Translations under genes and position numbers: made by a program
Part shown: one piece after another, positions 24,332-33,479 of the stretch
How the letters are laid out: each line of letters opens with the position of its first letter
How positions within the stretch are numbered: position 1 is the first letter of the stretch
Source: Actibacterium ureilyticum
GTDB lineage: Bacteria; Pseudomonadota; Alphaproteobacteria; Rhodobacterales; Rhodobacteraceae
Length of the DNA stretch: 64,000 nucleotides
Direction of reading: 5' to 3'
Assembly: GCF_002285435.1 (NCBI RefSeq)
Contig: NZ_NSBT01000011.1
Span: forward strand, 1-64,000
Notes under the pieces: generated by a model
The model's database searches: none
The model's input: the letters and a program-made list of their open reading frames with translations, nothing else
Told to the model about the DNA's origin: nothing

Positions 24332-26140
24332 ATGGACGATCAGAACAAGAACCTCATTCTTGCAACCGTACTCAGTTTTCTGGTGATCTTGGGCTGGACC
24401 CTGTTCTTCCCACCGACCGAACCGCCGGTCGATCCCAACGCCCCGGCCGAACAGGTCACCGCCGACGCCACGACCGATGCCGTGACGGCCGCACCGTCCG
24501 ATGCAGCCGGGCTGTCGTCGACACCGCAGGCCACCGCGGCGGACGCCCCGCGCCTCGCCATCGAAACCGCCCGGCTGACCGGGTCGATCTCGCTTCAGGG
24601 CGGCCGCATCGACACCCTGTCGCTCAAGGACTACCGCGAGACACTGGAACCCGATTCCGAGATCGTCCAGCTTCTGAAACCCGCGGGCGGCCCCGGCGCG
24701 TATTACGCGCTCTACGGCTGGGCCCCGGGTCAGGGCCTGGCGGTCGAGGATGTGCCGGGACAGGACACGGTCTGGTCCATCGCCGAAGGTGACACGCTGA
24801 CCGAAACCACCCCGGTCACGCTGCGCTGGGACAATGGCAAGGGCCTGACATTCAACCGGGTGATCTCGGTCGACAGCAACTATATGTTCCAGGTCACGCA
24901 GTCGGTTACCAATACCGGCACGGGCACGGTATCGCTGGCGCCCTATGGCATCCTGGTGCGTCAGGGCGAACTGACCGGGCTCAAGAACTTCTTCGTGCTG
25001 CACGAAGGCCTGGTCCGGATGAGCGACGGGATCCTTGAATCGGTCAAATATTCCAAGATGCCCGATTTCGACGTGGACCCCGCCGAAGGTGGCCAGGCCG
25101 AGGTCGAGCGCGTGCAGGAAAGCGGCTGGATCGGCTTCACCGACCATTTCTGGATGACCACGCTCATCCCCGCGACCAACACGCCCTTCAAGTCGGTCGC
25201 CAAATACGGCGCCGTCAACGATGTCTACCGGACCGAGGCCGTGCTGCCCACGCAGACCGTTGCGGCGGGCGCCGATTACAGCGTCACGACCCAGCTGTTC
25301 GCCGGGGCAAAGGAATGGGAAACCATCCGCGCCTATCAGAAGGGCGGTGTCGACCGTTTCGTCGACTCGATCGACTGGGGCTGGTTCTTCTTCCTGACCA
25401 AGCCGATCTTCGCGGTCCTGCACTGGCTGAACGGGCTGATCGGCAACATGGGCTGGGCGATCATCGCGCTGACCTTCCTGATCAAGGCGCTGCTCTTCCC
25501 GCTGGCCTATAAATCCTATGTCTCGATGGCGAAGATGAAAGAGCTTCAGCCCGAGATGGAAAAGGTCAAGGAACGCGCCGGCGACGACCGCCAGAAGATG
25601 CAGCAGGAAATGATGGCGCTCTACAAGAAGGAAAAGGTCAACCCGGCCTCGGGCTGTTTGCCGATCCTTCTGCAGATCCCGATCTTCTTCTCGCTCTACA
25701 AGGTGATCTTCGTCACGCTGGAGCTGCGCCACGCGCCCTGGATCGGCTGGATCCGCGACCTCAGCGCACCCGATCCGTCGTCGATCCTGAACCTCTTCGG
25801 ACTGCTGCCCTGGGCCACGCCGGAACCCGGTTCGATCTTCTTCATTCTCAGCCTCGGCGTCCTGCCGATCCTGCTGGGGATCTCGATGTGGCTGCAACAG
25901 AAACTGAACCCCGCGCCCACCGACGCAACCCAGGCGATGATCTTTGCCTGGATGCCCTGGATCTTCATGTTCATGCTGGGCAGCTTCGCCAGCGGGCTGG
26001 TGCTGTACTGGATCGCGAACAACACGATCACCTTCATTCAGCAATATACGATCATGCGCAGTCAGGGTTATAAACCCGACGTGTTCGGCAACATCAAATC
26101 CAGCTTCAAGAAGAAGCCAAAGCCCGAGGAAAAGGGGTGA
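24332..26140 (+). CDS. yidC: Membrane protein insertase YidC
   Basis: A 602-residue insertase. An N-terminal membrane anchor (ILATVLSFLVILGWTLFF) is followed by a linker rich in P, A and T, a periplasmic domain, and the conserved five-helix core with WGWFFFLTKPIF, NMGWAIIALTFLIKALLFPL and GCLPILLQIPIFFSLYKV; a basic tail (FKKKPKPEEKG) ends it. It inserts membrane proteins alone or with SecYEG. ATG at 24332 is preferred over GTG at 24320. The stop overlaps the GTG start of the MOSC gene. Confidence 0.97.
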   Translation: MDDQNKNLILATVLSFLVILGWTLFFPPTEPPVDPNAPAEQVTADATTDAVTAAPSDAAGLSSTPQATAADAPRLAIETARLTGSISLQGGRIDTLSLKDYRETLEPDSEIVQLLKPAGGPGAYYALYGWAPGQGLAVEDVPGQDTVWSIAEGDTLTETTPVTLRWDNGKGLTFNRVISVDSNYMFQVTQSVTNTGTGTVSLAPYGILVRQGELTGLKNFFVLHEGLVRMSDGILESVKYSKMPDFDVDPAEGGQAEVERVQESGWIGFTDHFWMTTLIPATNTPFKSVAKYGAVNDVYRTEAVLPTQTVAAGADYSVTTQLFAGAKEWETIRAYQKGGVDRFVDSIDWGWFFFLTKPIFAVLHWLNGLIGNMGWAIIALTFLIKALLFPLAYKSYVSMAKMKELQPEMEKVKERAGDDRQKMQQEMMALYKKEKVNPASGCLPILLQIPIFFSLYKVIFVTLELRHAPWIGWIRDLSAPDPSSILNLFGLLPWATPEPGSIFFILSLGVLPILLGISMWLQQKLNPAPTDATQAMIFAWMPWIFMFMLGSFASGLVLYWIANNTITFIQQYTIMRSQGYKPDVFGNIKSSFKKKPKPEEKG

Positions 26141-26871
26141 TCACCCTGGCCCAGATCTGGCGCCACCCCGTCAAGGGCGTCGGCGCAGAGCGGCTGGAGA
26201 CGACCGATCTGACACCGGACCGTCCCCTGCCGCTCGACCGGGCCTGGGCCATCCTGACCGGCGACGCTCAGGATACAGGCGAGTGGCAACGGTGCCGCAA
26301 CTTCGCCCGGGGCTGCTATGGCCCGCAGCTGATGGCCGTGACCGCCCGCACAGACGGCACGCGCATCACCTTCAGCCACCCGGCGCTGGACGACCTGACC
26401 ATCGACCCAACGACCGAAGGCGCCCGCCTGGTCGACTGGATCGCGCCGCTCTACCCTGATGAACGCCCCGCGCCGCACAGCCTGATCGCCGCCCCGGCCG
26501 AAGGCATGGCCGATGCCGATTTCGGCTCGGTCTCGATCCTGTCGCTGGCCTCGCTCGATGCGCTGTCACAGGCGATCGGCCAGCCTATGGATCCGCGCCG
26601 GTTCCGCGGCAACCTGTGGGTGTCGGGCGCCGACCCCTTCGCGGAAACCGATTGGCTGGGCCGCAGCCTGCGCGTCGGCGGCGCCACGCTCAAGGTCATG
26701 GAACCCATCGAACGCTGCCGCGCGACCGAGGCCAACCCCGAAACCGGCCAACGCGACGCCAACACCCTGCGCGCCCTGCGCGACGGGTGGGGCCACACGA
26801 ATTTCGGCGTGCTGGCTACGGTCACATCCCCCGGCACCATCACCGCCGGCGACAAGGTCGAACTGCTATGA
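26137..26871 (+). CDS. MOSC domain protein
   Basis: A 244-residue protein with an N-terminal MOSC beta-barrel (WRHPVKGVGAERLE) and a C-terminal MOSC domain (RFRGNLWVSGADPFAE, IERCRATEANPETG), related to the molybdenum-cofactor sulfurase tail and to YcbX/mARC proteins. The cysteine in the ERCRAT motif is where these proteins bind the cofactor or sulfur. It starts with GTG overlapping the yidC stop, and its own stop overlaps the yihA ATG, so the three are translationally coupled. Confidence 0.87.
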   Translation: MITLAQIWRHPVKGVGAERLETTDLTPDRPLPLDRAWAILTGDAQDTGEWQRCRNFARGCYGPQLMAVTARTDGTRITFSHPALDDLTIDPTTEGARLVDWIAPLYPDERPAPHSLIAAPAEGMADADFGSVSILSLASLDALSQAIGQPMDPRRFRGNLWVSGADPFAETDWLGRSLRVGGATLKVMEPIERCRATEANPETGQRDANTLRALRDGWGHTNFGVLATVTSPGTITAGDKVELL

Positions 26872-27521
26872 AACCCCTGCCCTTTCCCGTCGCCGAAGAC
26901 CCCGATGAGGCCGCCCGCGAACAGGGCCGCAAGCTGTTTGCCGGCCAGACTGAGTTCCTGAAAGGCGTCGTCGCAATGGACGGCCTGCCCGCCGCCGACC
27001 GGGTCGAGGTCTGTTTCGCCGGCCGTTCCAACGTGGGCAAATCCAGCCTGATCAATGCGCTGACCGGGCGCAAGGGCCTGGCACGGGCGTCGAATACCCC
27101 CGGCCGGACACAGGAAATCAACTTCTTCACCTGCGGCGAACAGCTCTATCTGGTCGACCTGCCCGGCTATGGCTATGCCGAGGCGCCCCTGCCCGTGGTC
27201 CAGAAATGGCAGCGCCTGCTCAAGGCCTATCTCTCAGGCCGCCAGACCCTGCGCCGCGCCTTCGTGCTGATCGACGCGCGCCACGGGGTCAAACAGGTCG
27301 ACGAAGAAATCATGACCCTGCTCGATCAGGCCGCCGTCACCTTCCAGGCGGTGCTGACCAAGGCCGACAAGGTCAAGGCCAAAGAGCGTGACAAGGTGCT
27401 GGACCAGGTCCGCGCGAAACTCGCGCCACACCCGGCGGCCTTCCCCGAACTGATCGTGACCTCGTCGGAAAAGGGCGACGGCATCGCCACGCTGCGCGCG
27501 GTGATCGCGGGGCTGGAATAA
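26868..27521 (+). CDS. yihA: Ribosome biogenesis GTPase YihA/YsxC (EngB)
   Basis: A 217-residue GTPase required for large-subunit assembly. G1 is GRSNVGKSS, G2 is TPGRTQ, G3 is DLPGYGYA, G4 is TKADK and G5 TSSEKGDG. The ATG lies inside the TGA overlap with the MOSC gene. An intergenic motif follows the stop. Confidence 0.95.
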   Translation: MKPLPFPVAEDPDEAAREQGRKLFAGQTEFLKGVVAMDGLPAADRVEVCFAGRSNVGKSSLINALTGRKGLARASNTPGRTQEINFFTCGEQLYLVDLPGYGYAEAPLPVVQKWQRLLKAYLSGRQTLRRAFVLIDARHGVKQVDEEIMTLLDQAAVTFQAVLTKADKVKAKERDKVLDQVRAKLAPHPAAFPELIVTSSEKGDGIATLRAVIAGLE

Positions 27522-27522
27522 C

Positions 27523-27548
27523 CCCTTCTTCTTGGCAAAAATACTCAA
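27523..27548 (+). repeat. Rhodobacterales-type intergenic motif (2)
   Basis: CCCTTCTTCTTGGCAAAAAT then ACTCAAAT, directly after the yihA stop, related to the motif at 21655. No function is known. Confidence 0.4.
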
Positions 27549-27585
27549 ATCCGGCGGTTGACACCCGCGCCGAAGCCTTGGGGGT

Positions 27586-28326
27586 CTAGACGTGCTGCCC
27601 CGCATTCACCTCGATCTCGGTCCCGGTGACATAGGAGGCCGCGTCCGAACACAGGAACCAGATCACATCGGCCACCTCGGATGGCTGGCCCAGCCGGCGC
27701 AGCGGCAGCCCCTCGACGATCTTCTCGGTCCCCGGCGACAGGATCGCGGTTTCGACCTCGCCCGGGGCGATGGCGTTCACCCGCACCCCCAATGGCCCGT
27801 AATCATGCGCCATCTCACGCGTCAGCGCCGCCAGCGCCGCTTTTGACGTGGCATAGGCCGCGCCCGCGAACGGGTGCACCCGGCTGCCCGCGATCGAGGT
27901 CACATTGACGATCGCCCCCTTGGCGGCGGCCAGCTCGTCCTTGAACCCACGGGCCAAAACGACCGAGGCGAAGAAATTGACGTGGAATACATGGCCCCAG
28001 GTCATCAGGTCGGTATCGATGGTGTTCAGCCGCGCGCCATCGGGTCCCTTGGGCGAGATCCCTGCATTGTTGACCAGCGCGTCCAGCCGGCCCCCCAGCA
28101 TCTCCTGGATGCGGCCCACGGCGTTGATGGTGTCGGTCGGATCGGCCAGGTCGATCTGCACATGGTTTTCCGCCCCGCCCGGCCAGGGGCATTCCTCGGA
28201 GAACGCCTGGCGCGAACAGCTGATCACGCGCCAGCCCTCGCGCGCGAAACGGCGCACGGTGGCGTGCCCGATCCCACGGCTTGCACCGGTCAGCAACAGG
28301 GTCTTTTGGCGGTCGGTATCGGACAT
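27586..28326 (-). CDS. Short-chain dehydrogenase/reductase
   Basis: A 246-residue SDR of the classical type. The cofactor motif is TGASRGIG (13-20), NNAG follows near residue 87, and the catalytic triad is the serine of VNVTSIAGS with YATSK (Tyr and Lys). The C-terminus is the usual VTGTEIEVNAG. The substrate cannot be predicted. It is convergent with yihA and divergent from argB. Confidence 0.88.
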   Translation of the reverse strand: MSDTDRQKTLLLTGASRGIGHATVRRFAREGWRVISCSRQAFSEECPWPGGAENHVQIDLADPTDTINAVGRIQEMLGGRLDALVNNAGISPKGPDGARLNTIDTDLMTWGHVFHVNFFASVVLARGFKDELAAAKGAIVNVTSIAGSRVHPFAGAAYATSKAALAALTREMAHDYGPLGVRVNAIAPGEVETAILSPGTEKIVEGLPLRRLGQPSEVADVIWFLCSDAASYVTGTEIEVNAGQHV

Positions 28327-28439
28327 GATCGTTCTCTCGCAGGTTCACCGCCAACCTAGACCAAAGGCGGCAAATGGCAATCCGCCCCTTGGCAGCGCCG
28401 CGCACAAAGCGTAACACCGCTAGGCCAAGGATGACATTG

Positions 28440-29306
28440 ATGAAAAAGCAGACGGCCATGAACCGCGATTGGATCGCCACCGCCCGGACCCTGTCCGAGG
28501 CGCTCCCCTTTCTTCAGCGTTATGACGATGCCGTCGTCGTGATCAAGTTCGGCGGCCACGCGATGGGCGACGACACGGCGATGGAAAGCTTTGCCCGCGA
28601 TATCGTGCTGATGCAGCAGGTCGGCGTGAACCCGGTGATCGTCCATGGCGGCGGCCCGATGATCAACGAGATGCTGGACAAGCTGGATATCAAGTCCGAA
28701 TTCGTCAAAGGCAAGCGTGTGACCGACGCCGCCACCGTGCGCGTGGTCGAAATGGTACTGTCGGGCCTCGTGAACAAGCGCATCGTTCAGGCGATCAATG
28801 CGCAGGGCGGCAATGCGGTCGGGCTTTCGGGCAAGGATGCCAACCTGATGATCTGCACCCAGACCAACCCGGATCTGGGCTTTGTCGGCACGCCGTCGAA
28901 GGTGAACCCCAAGGTGCTGCGCCAGTTGTTCGAGGCCGAGATGATCCCCGTCGTCGCGCCCCTGGGCATGGGCGAGGCGGGCGAGACGTTCAACGTCAAC
29001 GGCGACACCGCCGCAGGCGCGATTGCCGCCGCGCTCAAGGCCGACCGCCTGCTGCTGCTGACCGATGTCAGCGGCGTCAAGGATGACAAGGGCGAGGTCG
29101 TGACCGAGCTGACCGTCGACCACATCCGCCGCCTGACCGAAAGCGGCGTGATCGCGGGCGGCATGATCCCCAAGACCGAAACCGCGCTGGATGCCATCGC
29201 GGGCGGCGTGCGCGCCGTTGTGATCCTGGACGGGCGGGCGCCCAATGCCTGTCTGCTGGAGCTCTTCACCGAACACGGTGCGGGCAGCATCATCCGGGCC
29301 GGTTGA
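28440..29306 (+). CDS. argB: Acetylglutamate kinase
   Basis: A 288-residue amino-acid kinase of arginine biosynthesis: it phosphorylates N-acetyl-L-glutamate. Visible motifs are [39 protein letters not shown] and [15 protein letters not shown]. The ATG at 28440 (MKKQTAMN) has AAGGA 8 bases upstream; 28458 (MNRDW) is an alternative. A ferredoxin-like gene follows within 1-2 bases. Confidence 0.95.
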   Translation: MKKQTAMNRDWIATARTLSEALPFLQRYDDAVVVIKFGGHAMGDDTAMESFARDIVLMQQVGVNPVIVHGGGPMINEMLDKLDIKSEFVKGKRVTDAATVRVVEMVLSGLVNKRIVQAINAQGGNAVGLSGKDANLMICTQTNPDLGFVGTPSKVNPKVLRQLFEAEMIPVVAPLGMGEAGETFNVNGDTAAGAIAAALKADRLLLLTDVSGVKDDKGEVVTELTVDHIRRLTESGVIAGGMIPKTETALDAIAGGVRAVVILDGRAPNACLLELFTEHGAGSIIRAG

Positions 29307-29307
29307 A

Positions 29308-29961
29308 TTGACCGCCTATGCCCGGATACGCGACGCGGCCCGGGCCAGGCATCTGGACATCTTCGGCGCATTCCATCCCGATCCGGACGATGGCGCCCCC
29401 TTGGGCTGTGAAACGCTGCTGTTGCTTGGCCCGCTTGAGCCCGGCTTCTGGGCGCATCTGACGGACAGCCCCGAATGGCAGGACGGCCAGCCCGACCCCG
29501 TCGACCGATGGTCGCAGCGCGTGATCGCGGCTCTCGCGGCGGAACACGACACGGTGCCGCTGTTTCCGTTCGGCGGGCCGCCCTATCAGCCCTTCATCGC
29601 CTGGGCGCTGCGCTCGGGCCGGGCGTGGCAATCGCCGGTCACGTTGCTGGTCCATGACCGGGCCGGGCTGATGGTGTCTTATCGCGGGGCGCTGGCCCTG
29701 CCCCGGCGGCTGGATCTGCCGCCGCCCCCGGATACGCCCTGTGCCACCTGCGACACCCGGCCCTGCCTGTCGGCCTGCCCGGCGGGCGCGCTGGGGGCCG
29801 GCGGATATGATCTGCCGCGCTGTCATGGCTGGCTGGACGCACATCCGCAGGGAAGCTGCATGAGCGCGGGCTGCGCCGTCCGCCGTGCTTGTCCCCAAAG
29901 CCAATCCTATGGCAGGGTCGGCGCGCAATCTGCCTATCACATGTCCCGGTTTCATACATGA
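29308..29961 (+). CDS. Ferredoxin-like (4Fe-4S) protein
   Basis: A protein of about 217 residues whose C-terminal third holds CATCDTRPCLSACPAGAL, a ferredoxin-like cluster motif, followed by further cysteines in RCHGW, SCMSAGCAVRRACP. The N-terminal part is unlike QueG apart from general layout. The start is uncertain: a TTG one base after the argB stop fits the spacing, while the longer frame would overlap argB by 62 bases. The end overlaps the next gene as ATGA. A redox or maturation role is likely but undefined. Confidence 0.72.
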   Translation: MTAYARIRDAARARHLDIFGAFHPDPDDGAPLGCETLLLLGPLEPGFWAHLTDSPEWQDGQPDPVDRWSQRVIAALAAEHDTVPLFPFGGPPYQPFIAWALRSGRAWQSPVTLLVHDRAGLMVSYRGALALPRRLDLPPPPDTPCATCDTRPCLSACPAGALGAGGYDLPRCHGWLDAHPQGSCMSAGCAVRRACPQSQSYGRVGAQSAYHMSRFHT

Positions 29962-30461
29962 CCCTGCGCCTGATCCTGACCCGCCACGCCAAATCCAGCT
30001 GGGACAGCCCCGACATGCAGGACCACGACCGTCCGCTGAACGACCGGGGCCGACAGGCCGCCCCGGCGATCAGCGCCTGGCTGGCAGAGCACGGTCACAT
30101 CCCGGCCGAGGTCGTCTGTTCGACCGCGCGGCGCACGCTGGAAACCTGGGCCGCCATGGCCACGCGGTTTCCCGATGGCATCATCCTGCGCCGCAGCCCC
30201 GAGCTGTACCACGCCACACCGGACATGATGCTCAAGGTGCTGCATGGCTGCGCCAGCAGCCCGGTGATGATGCTGGGGCACAACCCGGGCATCGCCGGTC
30301 TGGCATCGGCGCTGCTGCAATTCCCGGTCGATCACCCGCGCTTTGGCCGCTATCCGACCTGCGCCACGCTGGTGGCGGAATTCGACGCCGAAGATTGGTC
30401 CGAGGTCGACCCCGGCAGCGGCCGCGCCATCGACTTCATCGTGCCGCGCGACCTGGGCTAG
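29958..30461 (+). CDS. SixA-like histidine phosphatase
   Basis: A 167-residue histidine phosphatase. The N-terminal RHAK motif (LILTRHAKSSW) carries the phospho-acceptor histidine, the second histidine is in MLGHNPGI, and the arginine in STARRTLET completes the site. SixA removes phosphate from phosphohistidine in phosphorelay proteins; other roles are possible in this branch. It overlaps the ferredoxin-like gene as ATGA. Confidence 0.88.
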   Translation: MTLRLILTRHAKSSWDSPDMQDHDRPLNDRGRQAAPAISAWLAEHGHIPAEVVCSTARRTLETWAAMATRFPDGIILRRSPELYHATPDMMLKVLHGCASSPVMMLGHNPGIAGLASALLQFPVDHPRFGRYPTCATLVAEFDAEDWSEVDPGSGRAIDFIVPRDLG

Positions 30462-30554
30462 CCCCGCCCGCGATGGAAAATTGACCGCCGACATGCTATG
30501 CTGCCCCCATTGTAGAAGACATTTTTATTCAATCTGATTTCAATGGAGGGTCCC

Positions 30555-31280
30555 ATGTCGGACACCACTGCGCCCGCATCCGTTCCCGTTCGGCCGATTT
30601 ACCGCCGCCCGCTGGAATGGGGCATGATCGGGCTGGCGATCATTGTGCTGATCTTCATCGCCAAGACGCTCGATGTGCTGCCGGATGAGCTCAAGGCCTT
30701 TGGCGCCGAAGCGAAATTCGGCAAGGAAGACAAACAGGTACTTGTTCAGAACGACGCCCGCTTGAACGAGCTGGTCGCCGAACTGGAAAAGTTGAAACAG
30801 GATGTGGCGATGCTGGCCGAACGCAATGGCGGCAGCCGCCAGGTGTCGTCCGCGGCGATCCTGGAAAGCCCCGCGAAAGAGATCGCGGCCAGCAGCAGCT
30901 TCCTGCAACAATCGACCGTACCGGCGGGCGAAGGGGTGATGTGGCTGGGCGAATGGGATTCGTTTCGCGGCTGGACCGACGGGTCGATCACCGGGCAGAA
31001 CAGCGCGCTGCAGGGGCCCGAAACGCTTGCCGGGGCCAAGGTGCGGCTGACCACCAAGGTCAATATCCGCGAGGCCTATCCGTCGCGCGATGCCAGCTAT
31101 TTCCGCACCGTTCCGGTTCTGGGCGTGGCCGACAAGGACGCCATCGCCACCATCATCGATGTTGCGCCGGGCTATCAGCGGGCAACGGGGGTGCAATACT
31201 GGGCCAAGGTGCGGGTCGATTATACGCCCAAGGAGCCCGAAGCGGTCGAGGCGACCCGGTCGCTGCGGGTCGGCAACTGA
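30555..31280 (+). CDS. Membrane-anchored coiled-coil protein with SH3-like C-terminus
   Basis: A 241-residue protein of unknown function. One membrane segment (WGMIGLAIIVLIFIAKTL, about 22-40) is followed by a charged predicted coiled coil (about 58-90), a linker rich in S and A, and a C-terminal domain of about 70 residues with VRLTTKVNIREAYP that resembles bacterial SH3 domains. The ATG at 30555 is chosen because GGAGGG lies 4-9 bases upstream; an ATG 12 bases earlier overlaps that box. It stands alone, convergent with the bzt operon. Confidence 0.72.
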   Translation: MSDTTAPASVPVRPIYRRPLEWGMIGLAIIVLIFIAKTLDVLPDELKAFGAEAKFGKEDKQVLVQNDARLNELVAELEKLKQDVAMLAERNGGSRQVSSAAILESPAKEIAASSSFLQQSTVPAGEGVMWLGEWDSFRGWTDGSITGQNSALQGPETLAGAKVRLTTKVNIREAYPSRDASYFRTVPVLGVADKDAIATIIDVAPGYQRATGVQYWAKVRVDYTPKEPEAVEATRSLRVGN

Positions 31281-31286
31281 AACGCG

Positions 31287-31313
31287 GCGCGGCGACCGTA
31301 AGGGCCGCCGCGC
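31287..31313. terminator. Hairpin between convergent genes
   Basis: GCGCGGCG (31287-31294) pairs with CGCCGCGC (31306-31313), loop of 11. It sits between the coiled-coil gene and bztD, which converge, and could end both transcripts, though no T-run is present. Confidence 0.45.
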
Positions 31314-31320
31314 GCGATCC

Positions 31321-32112
31321 CTAGTGCCCCAGGATCTGGCTGAGGAACAGCTTGGTGCGTTCCGATTTGGGGTTGTTGAAGAACTCTTCCGGTTCGTTCT
31401 GTTCGACGATCTGGCCCTGATCCATGAAGATCACCCGGTTGGCGACCTGCCGGGCAAAGCCCATCTCGTGCGTGACGCACAGCATGGTCATTCCCTCATG
31501 CGCCAGTTCGATCATCGTATCCAGAACCTCTTTGATCATCTCGGGGTCCAGTGCCGATGTCGGCTCGTCGAACAGCATGATCTTGGGCTTCATGCACAGG
31601 CTGCGCGCGATGGCCACACGCTGTTGCTGACCGCCGGACAACTGGCCGGGATATTTCAGCGCCTGGTCGGGGATCTTGACCTTTTCCAGGAAATGCATCG
31701 CGGTTTCCTCGGCCTCTTTCTTGGGAACCTTGCGGACCCAGATCGGCGCCAGCGTGCAGTTTTCCAGGATCGTCAGATGCGGGAACAGGTTGAAATGCTG
31801 GAAACACATCCCGACCTCGGACCGGATCTTGTCGATGTTTTTCAGATCGCTCGTCAGCTCGATCCCGTCGACGACGATCTGCCCGGACTGGTGTTCCTCC
31901 AGCCGGTTGATGCAGCGGATCATCGTCGATTTGCCCGACCCCGACGGCCCGGCGATGACGATCCGTTCGCCCCTGTTCACGGTCAGGTTGATGTCGCGCA
32001 GCACGTGGAAGGTCCCGTACCACTTGTTCATGTTGGTGATCTGGATTGCGATCTCGTCGCTCACCTTGAGCTTCGAACGGTCGATTTCGGTATCAACGGC
32101 AAGTTCGGACAT
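31321..32112 (-). CDS. bztD: Amino-acid ABC transporter ATPase BztD/AapP
   Basis: A 263-residue ABC ATPase: Walker [11 protein letters not shown]-loop [10 protein letters not shown], signature LSGGQQQR, Walker [13 protein letters not shown] and H-loop VTHEMG. It is the polar amino-acid type and powers uptake of glutamate, glutamine, aspartate and asparagine with BztABC. It is the last gene of the operon, 10 bases after bztC. Confidence 0.93.
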   Translation of the reverse strand: MSELAVDTEIDRSKLKVSDEIAIQITNMNKWYGTFHVLRDINLTVNRGERIVIAGPSGSGKSTMIRCINRLEEHQSGQIVVDGIELTSDLKNIDKIRSEVGMCFQHFNLFPHLTILENCTLAPIWVRKVPKKEAEETAMHFLEKVKIPDQALKYPGQLSGGQQQRVAIARSLCMKPKIMLFDEPTSALDPEMIKEVLDTMIELAHEGMTMLCVTHEMGFARQVANRVIFMDQGQIVEQNEPEEFFNNPKSERTKLFLSQILGH

Positions 32113-32122
32113 GGAAGGCTCC

Positions 32123-33478
32123 TTAGCGATGACCCGTCTGAAGCTTGCGCTCCAGATACATGGAATAGCGGGACATGGAGAAACAGAAGATGAAGAACAG
32201 AACCGCGATGAAGCCGTAAAGCTCCCACACGATGCCGTTCCAGGCCTGGTCGGCGCGGATCGAGTTCGACAGGCCGATCGGGTCCAGCAGACCGATGATC
32301 GACACCAGCGTGGTGTCCTTGAACACCCCGATGAAGGTCGACACGATGCCGGGGATCGAGATCTTCAGCGCCTGTGGCATGATGATCAGCCGCTGCGCCT
32401 GCCAATAGTTCAGGCCCAGGCTGTCGGCGCCCTCGTACTGGCCCTTGGGCAGGGCCGCCAGACCGCCCCGGATCACCTCGGCCATATAGGCGGCGGCGAA
32501 CAGCGTCACCATGATCATCACCCGCAGGATGATGTCGAAATTGGTGCCCGGCGGCAGGAATATGTTCAGCAGGGTCGAGGCCACGAACAGCAGCGTGATC
32601 AGCGGCACGCCGCGAATGAACTCGATGAAGCCGATGCAGATCGAGCGCAGGATCAGCAGGTTCGATTGCCGCCCCAGCGCCAGCAGGATACCCAAGGGAA
32701 GCGAACAGCCGATGGCCACGACGCCGATGGTGATCGACAGCATGAAGCCCCCGAAATCACGGCTTTGGACCTCGGGGATCGCAAGCGGGAGCACCGATGA
32801 AAACGCGTCCGCCAGCGGACCGATCGCAAAACCCCACCACAGCAGCGGGACCGCCACGGCCAGAATGAACCCCGCGATGGTCCCGACCACGGGGGCCGCG
32901 AAGCGCATCACCAGATAGCCGATGACAAAGCCCAGCGCGACCAGGATCGGCGTCCACAACGTGCCGCCCCACAGAAGCCAGGGCAGCAGGAACGGAAAGG
33001 CCGCCGTGATCCACAGCATTTTGCGCGGCAGGTTGGAAAACAGCACCGGCACCACCGCCAGAACCAACAGGACAAAGGCCAGGTTCGGCCGGAAGAAGGC
33101 CGGCCAGGCGCCTTCGGGTGCGGCGCCGAAATTCGCGCTCGGCACAACCGGATAGGGCGGATAGAACCCGTACATCAGCTGCAGCCAGCGTTCGCGGATC
33201 ACCCCCCAGCACGCCTTGTGGCCCGCGCCCTCGCCATAGGCGGCGGCGATCATCTCGCGGCATTCGCCCAGCGATGTGGCGGCCCATGTGGGCGAGATCG
33301 CCCAATGCAGCACGCCGCTGATGACGAAATAGATGAAGATCAGCGACAGTATGGTCAGGATCGAATTGACCGGACCCGAGAACAGGTTCTCGCGCGACCA
33401 GCCCACCAAGCCGACCGAAGTCGCCGGCGGGGCCTGTTGCGGCAGCATTTCGGTGCGGACGAAGGAAACATCGCTCAT
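32123..33478 (-). CDS. bztC: Amino-acid ABC transporter permease BztC/AapM
   Basis: A 451-residue permease, larger than the usual 220-residue His/Glu/Gln permeases because of extra N-terminal membrane segments, as known for BztC/AapM. The conserved cytoplasmic loop is [20 protein letters not shown] near residue 342. It pairs with BztB in the membrane. One base separates it from bztB. Confidence 0.92.
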   Translation of the reverse strand: MSDVSFVRTEMLPQQAPPATSVGLVGWSRENLFSGPVNSILTILSLIFIYFVISGVLHWAISPTWAATSLGECREMIAAAYGEGAGHKACWGVIRERWLQLMYGFYPPYPVVPSANFGAAPEGAWPAFFRPNLAFVLLVLAVVPVLFSNLPRKMLWITAAFPFLLPWLLWGGTLWTPILVALGFVIGYLVMRFAAPVVGTIAGFILAVAVPLLWWGFAIGPLADAFSSVLPLAIPEVQSRDFGGFMLSITIGVVAIGCSLPLGILLALGRQSNLLILRSICIGFIEFIRGVPLITLLFVASTLLNIFLPPGTNFDIILRVMIMVTLFAAAYMAEVIRGGLAALPKGQYEGADSLGLNYWQAQRLIIMPQALKISIPGIVSTFIGVFKDTTLVSIIGLLDPIGLSNSIRADQAWNGIVWELYGFIAVLFFIFCFSMSRYSMYLERKLQTGHR

Positions 33479-33479
33479 C

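Noticed and set aside
24302-26044. 580-codon minus-strand frame
   Set aside because: Antisense shadow of yidC.
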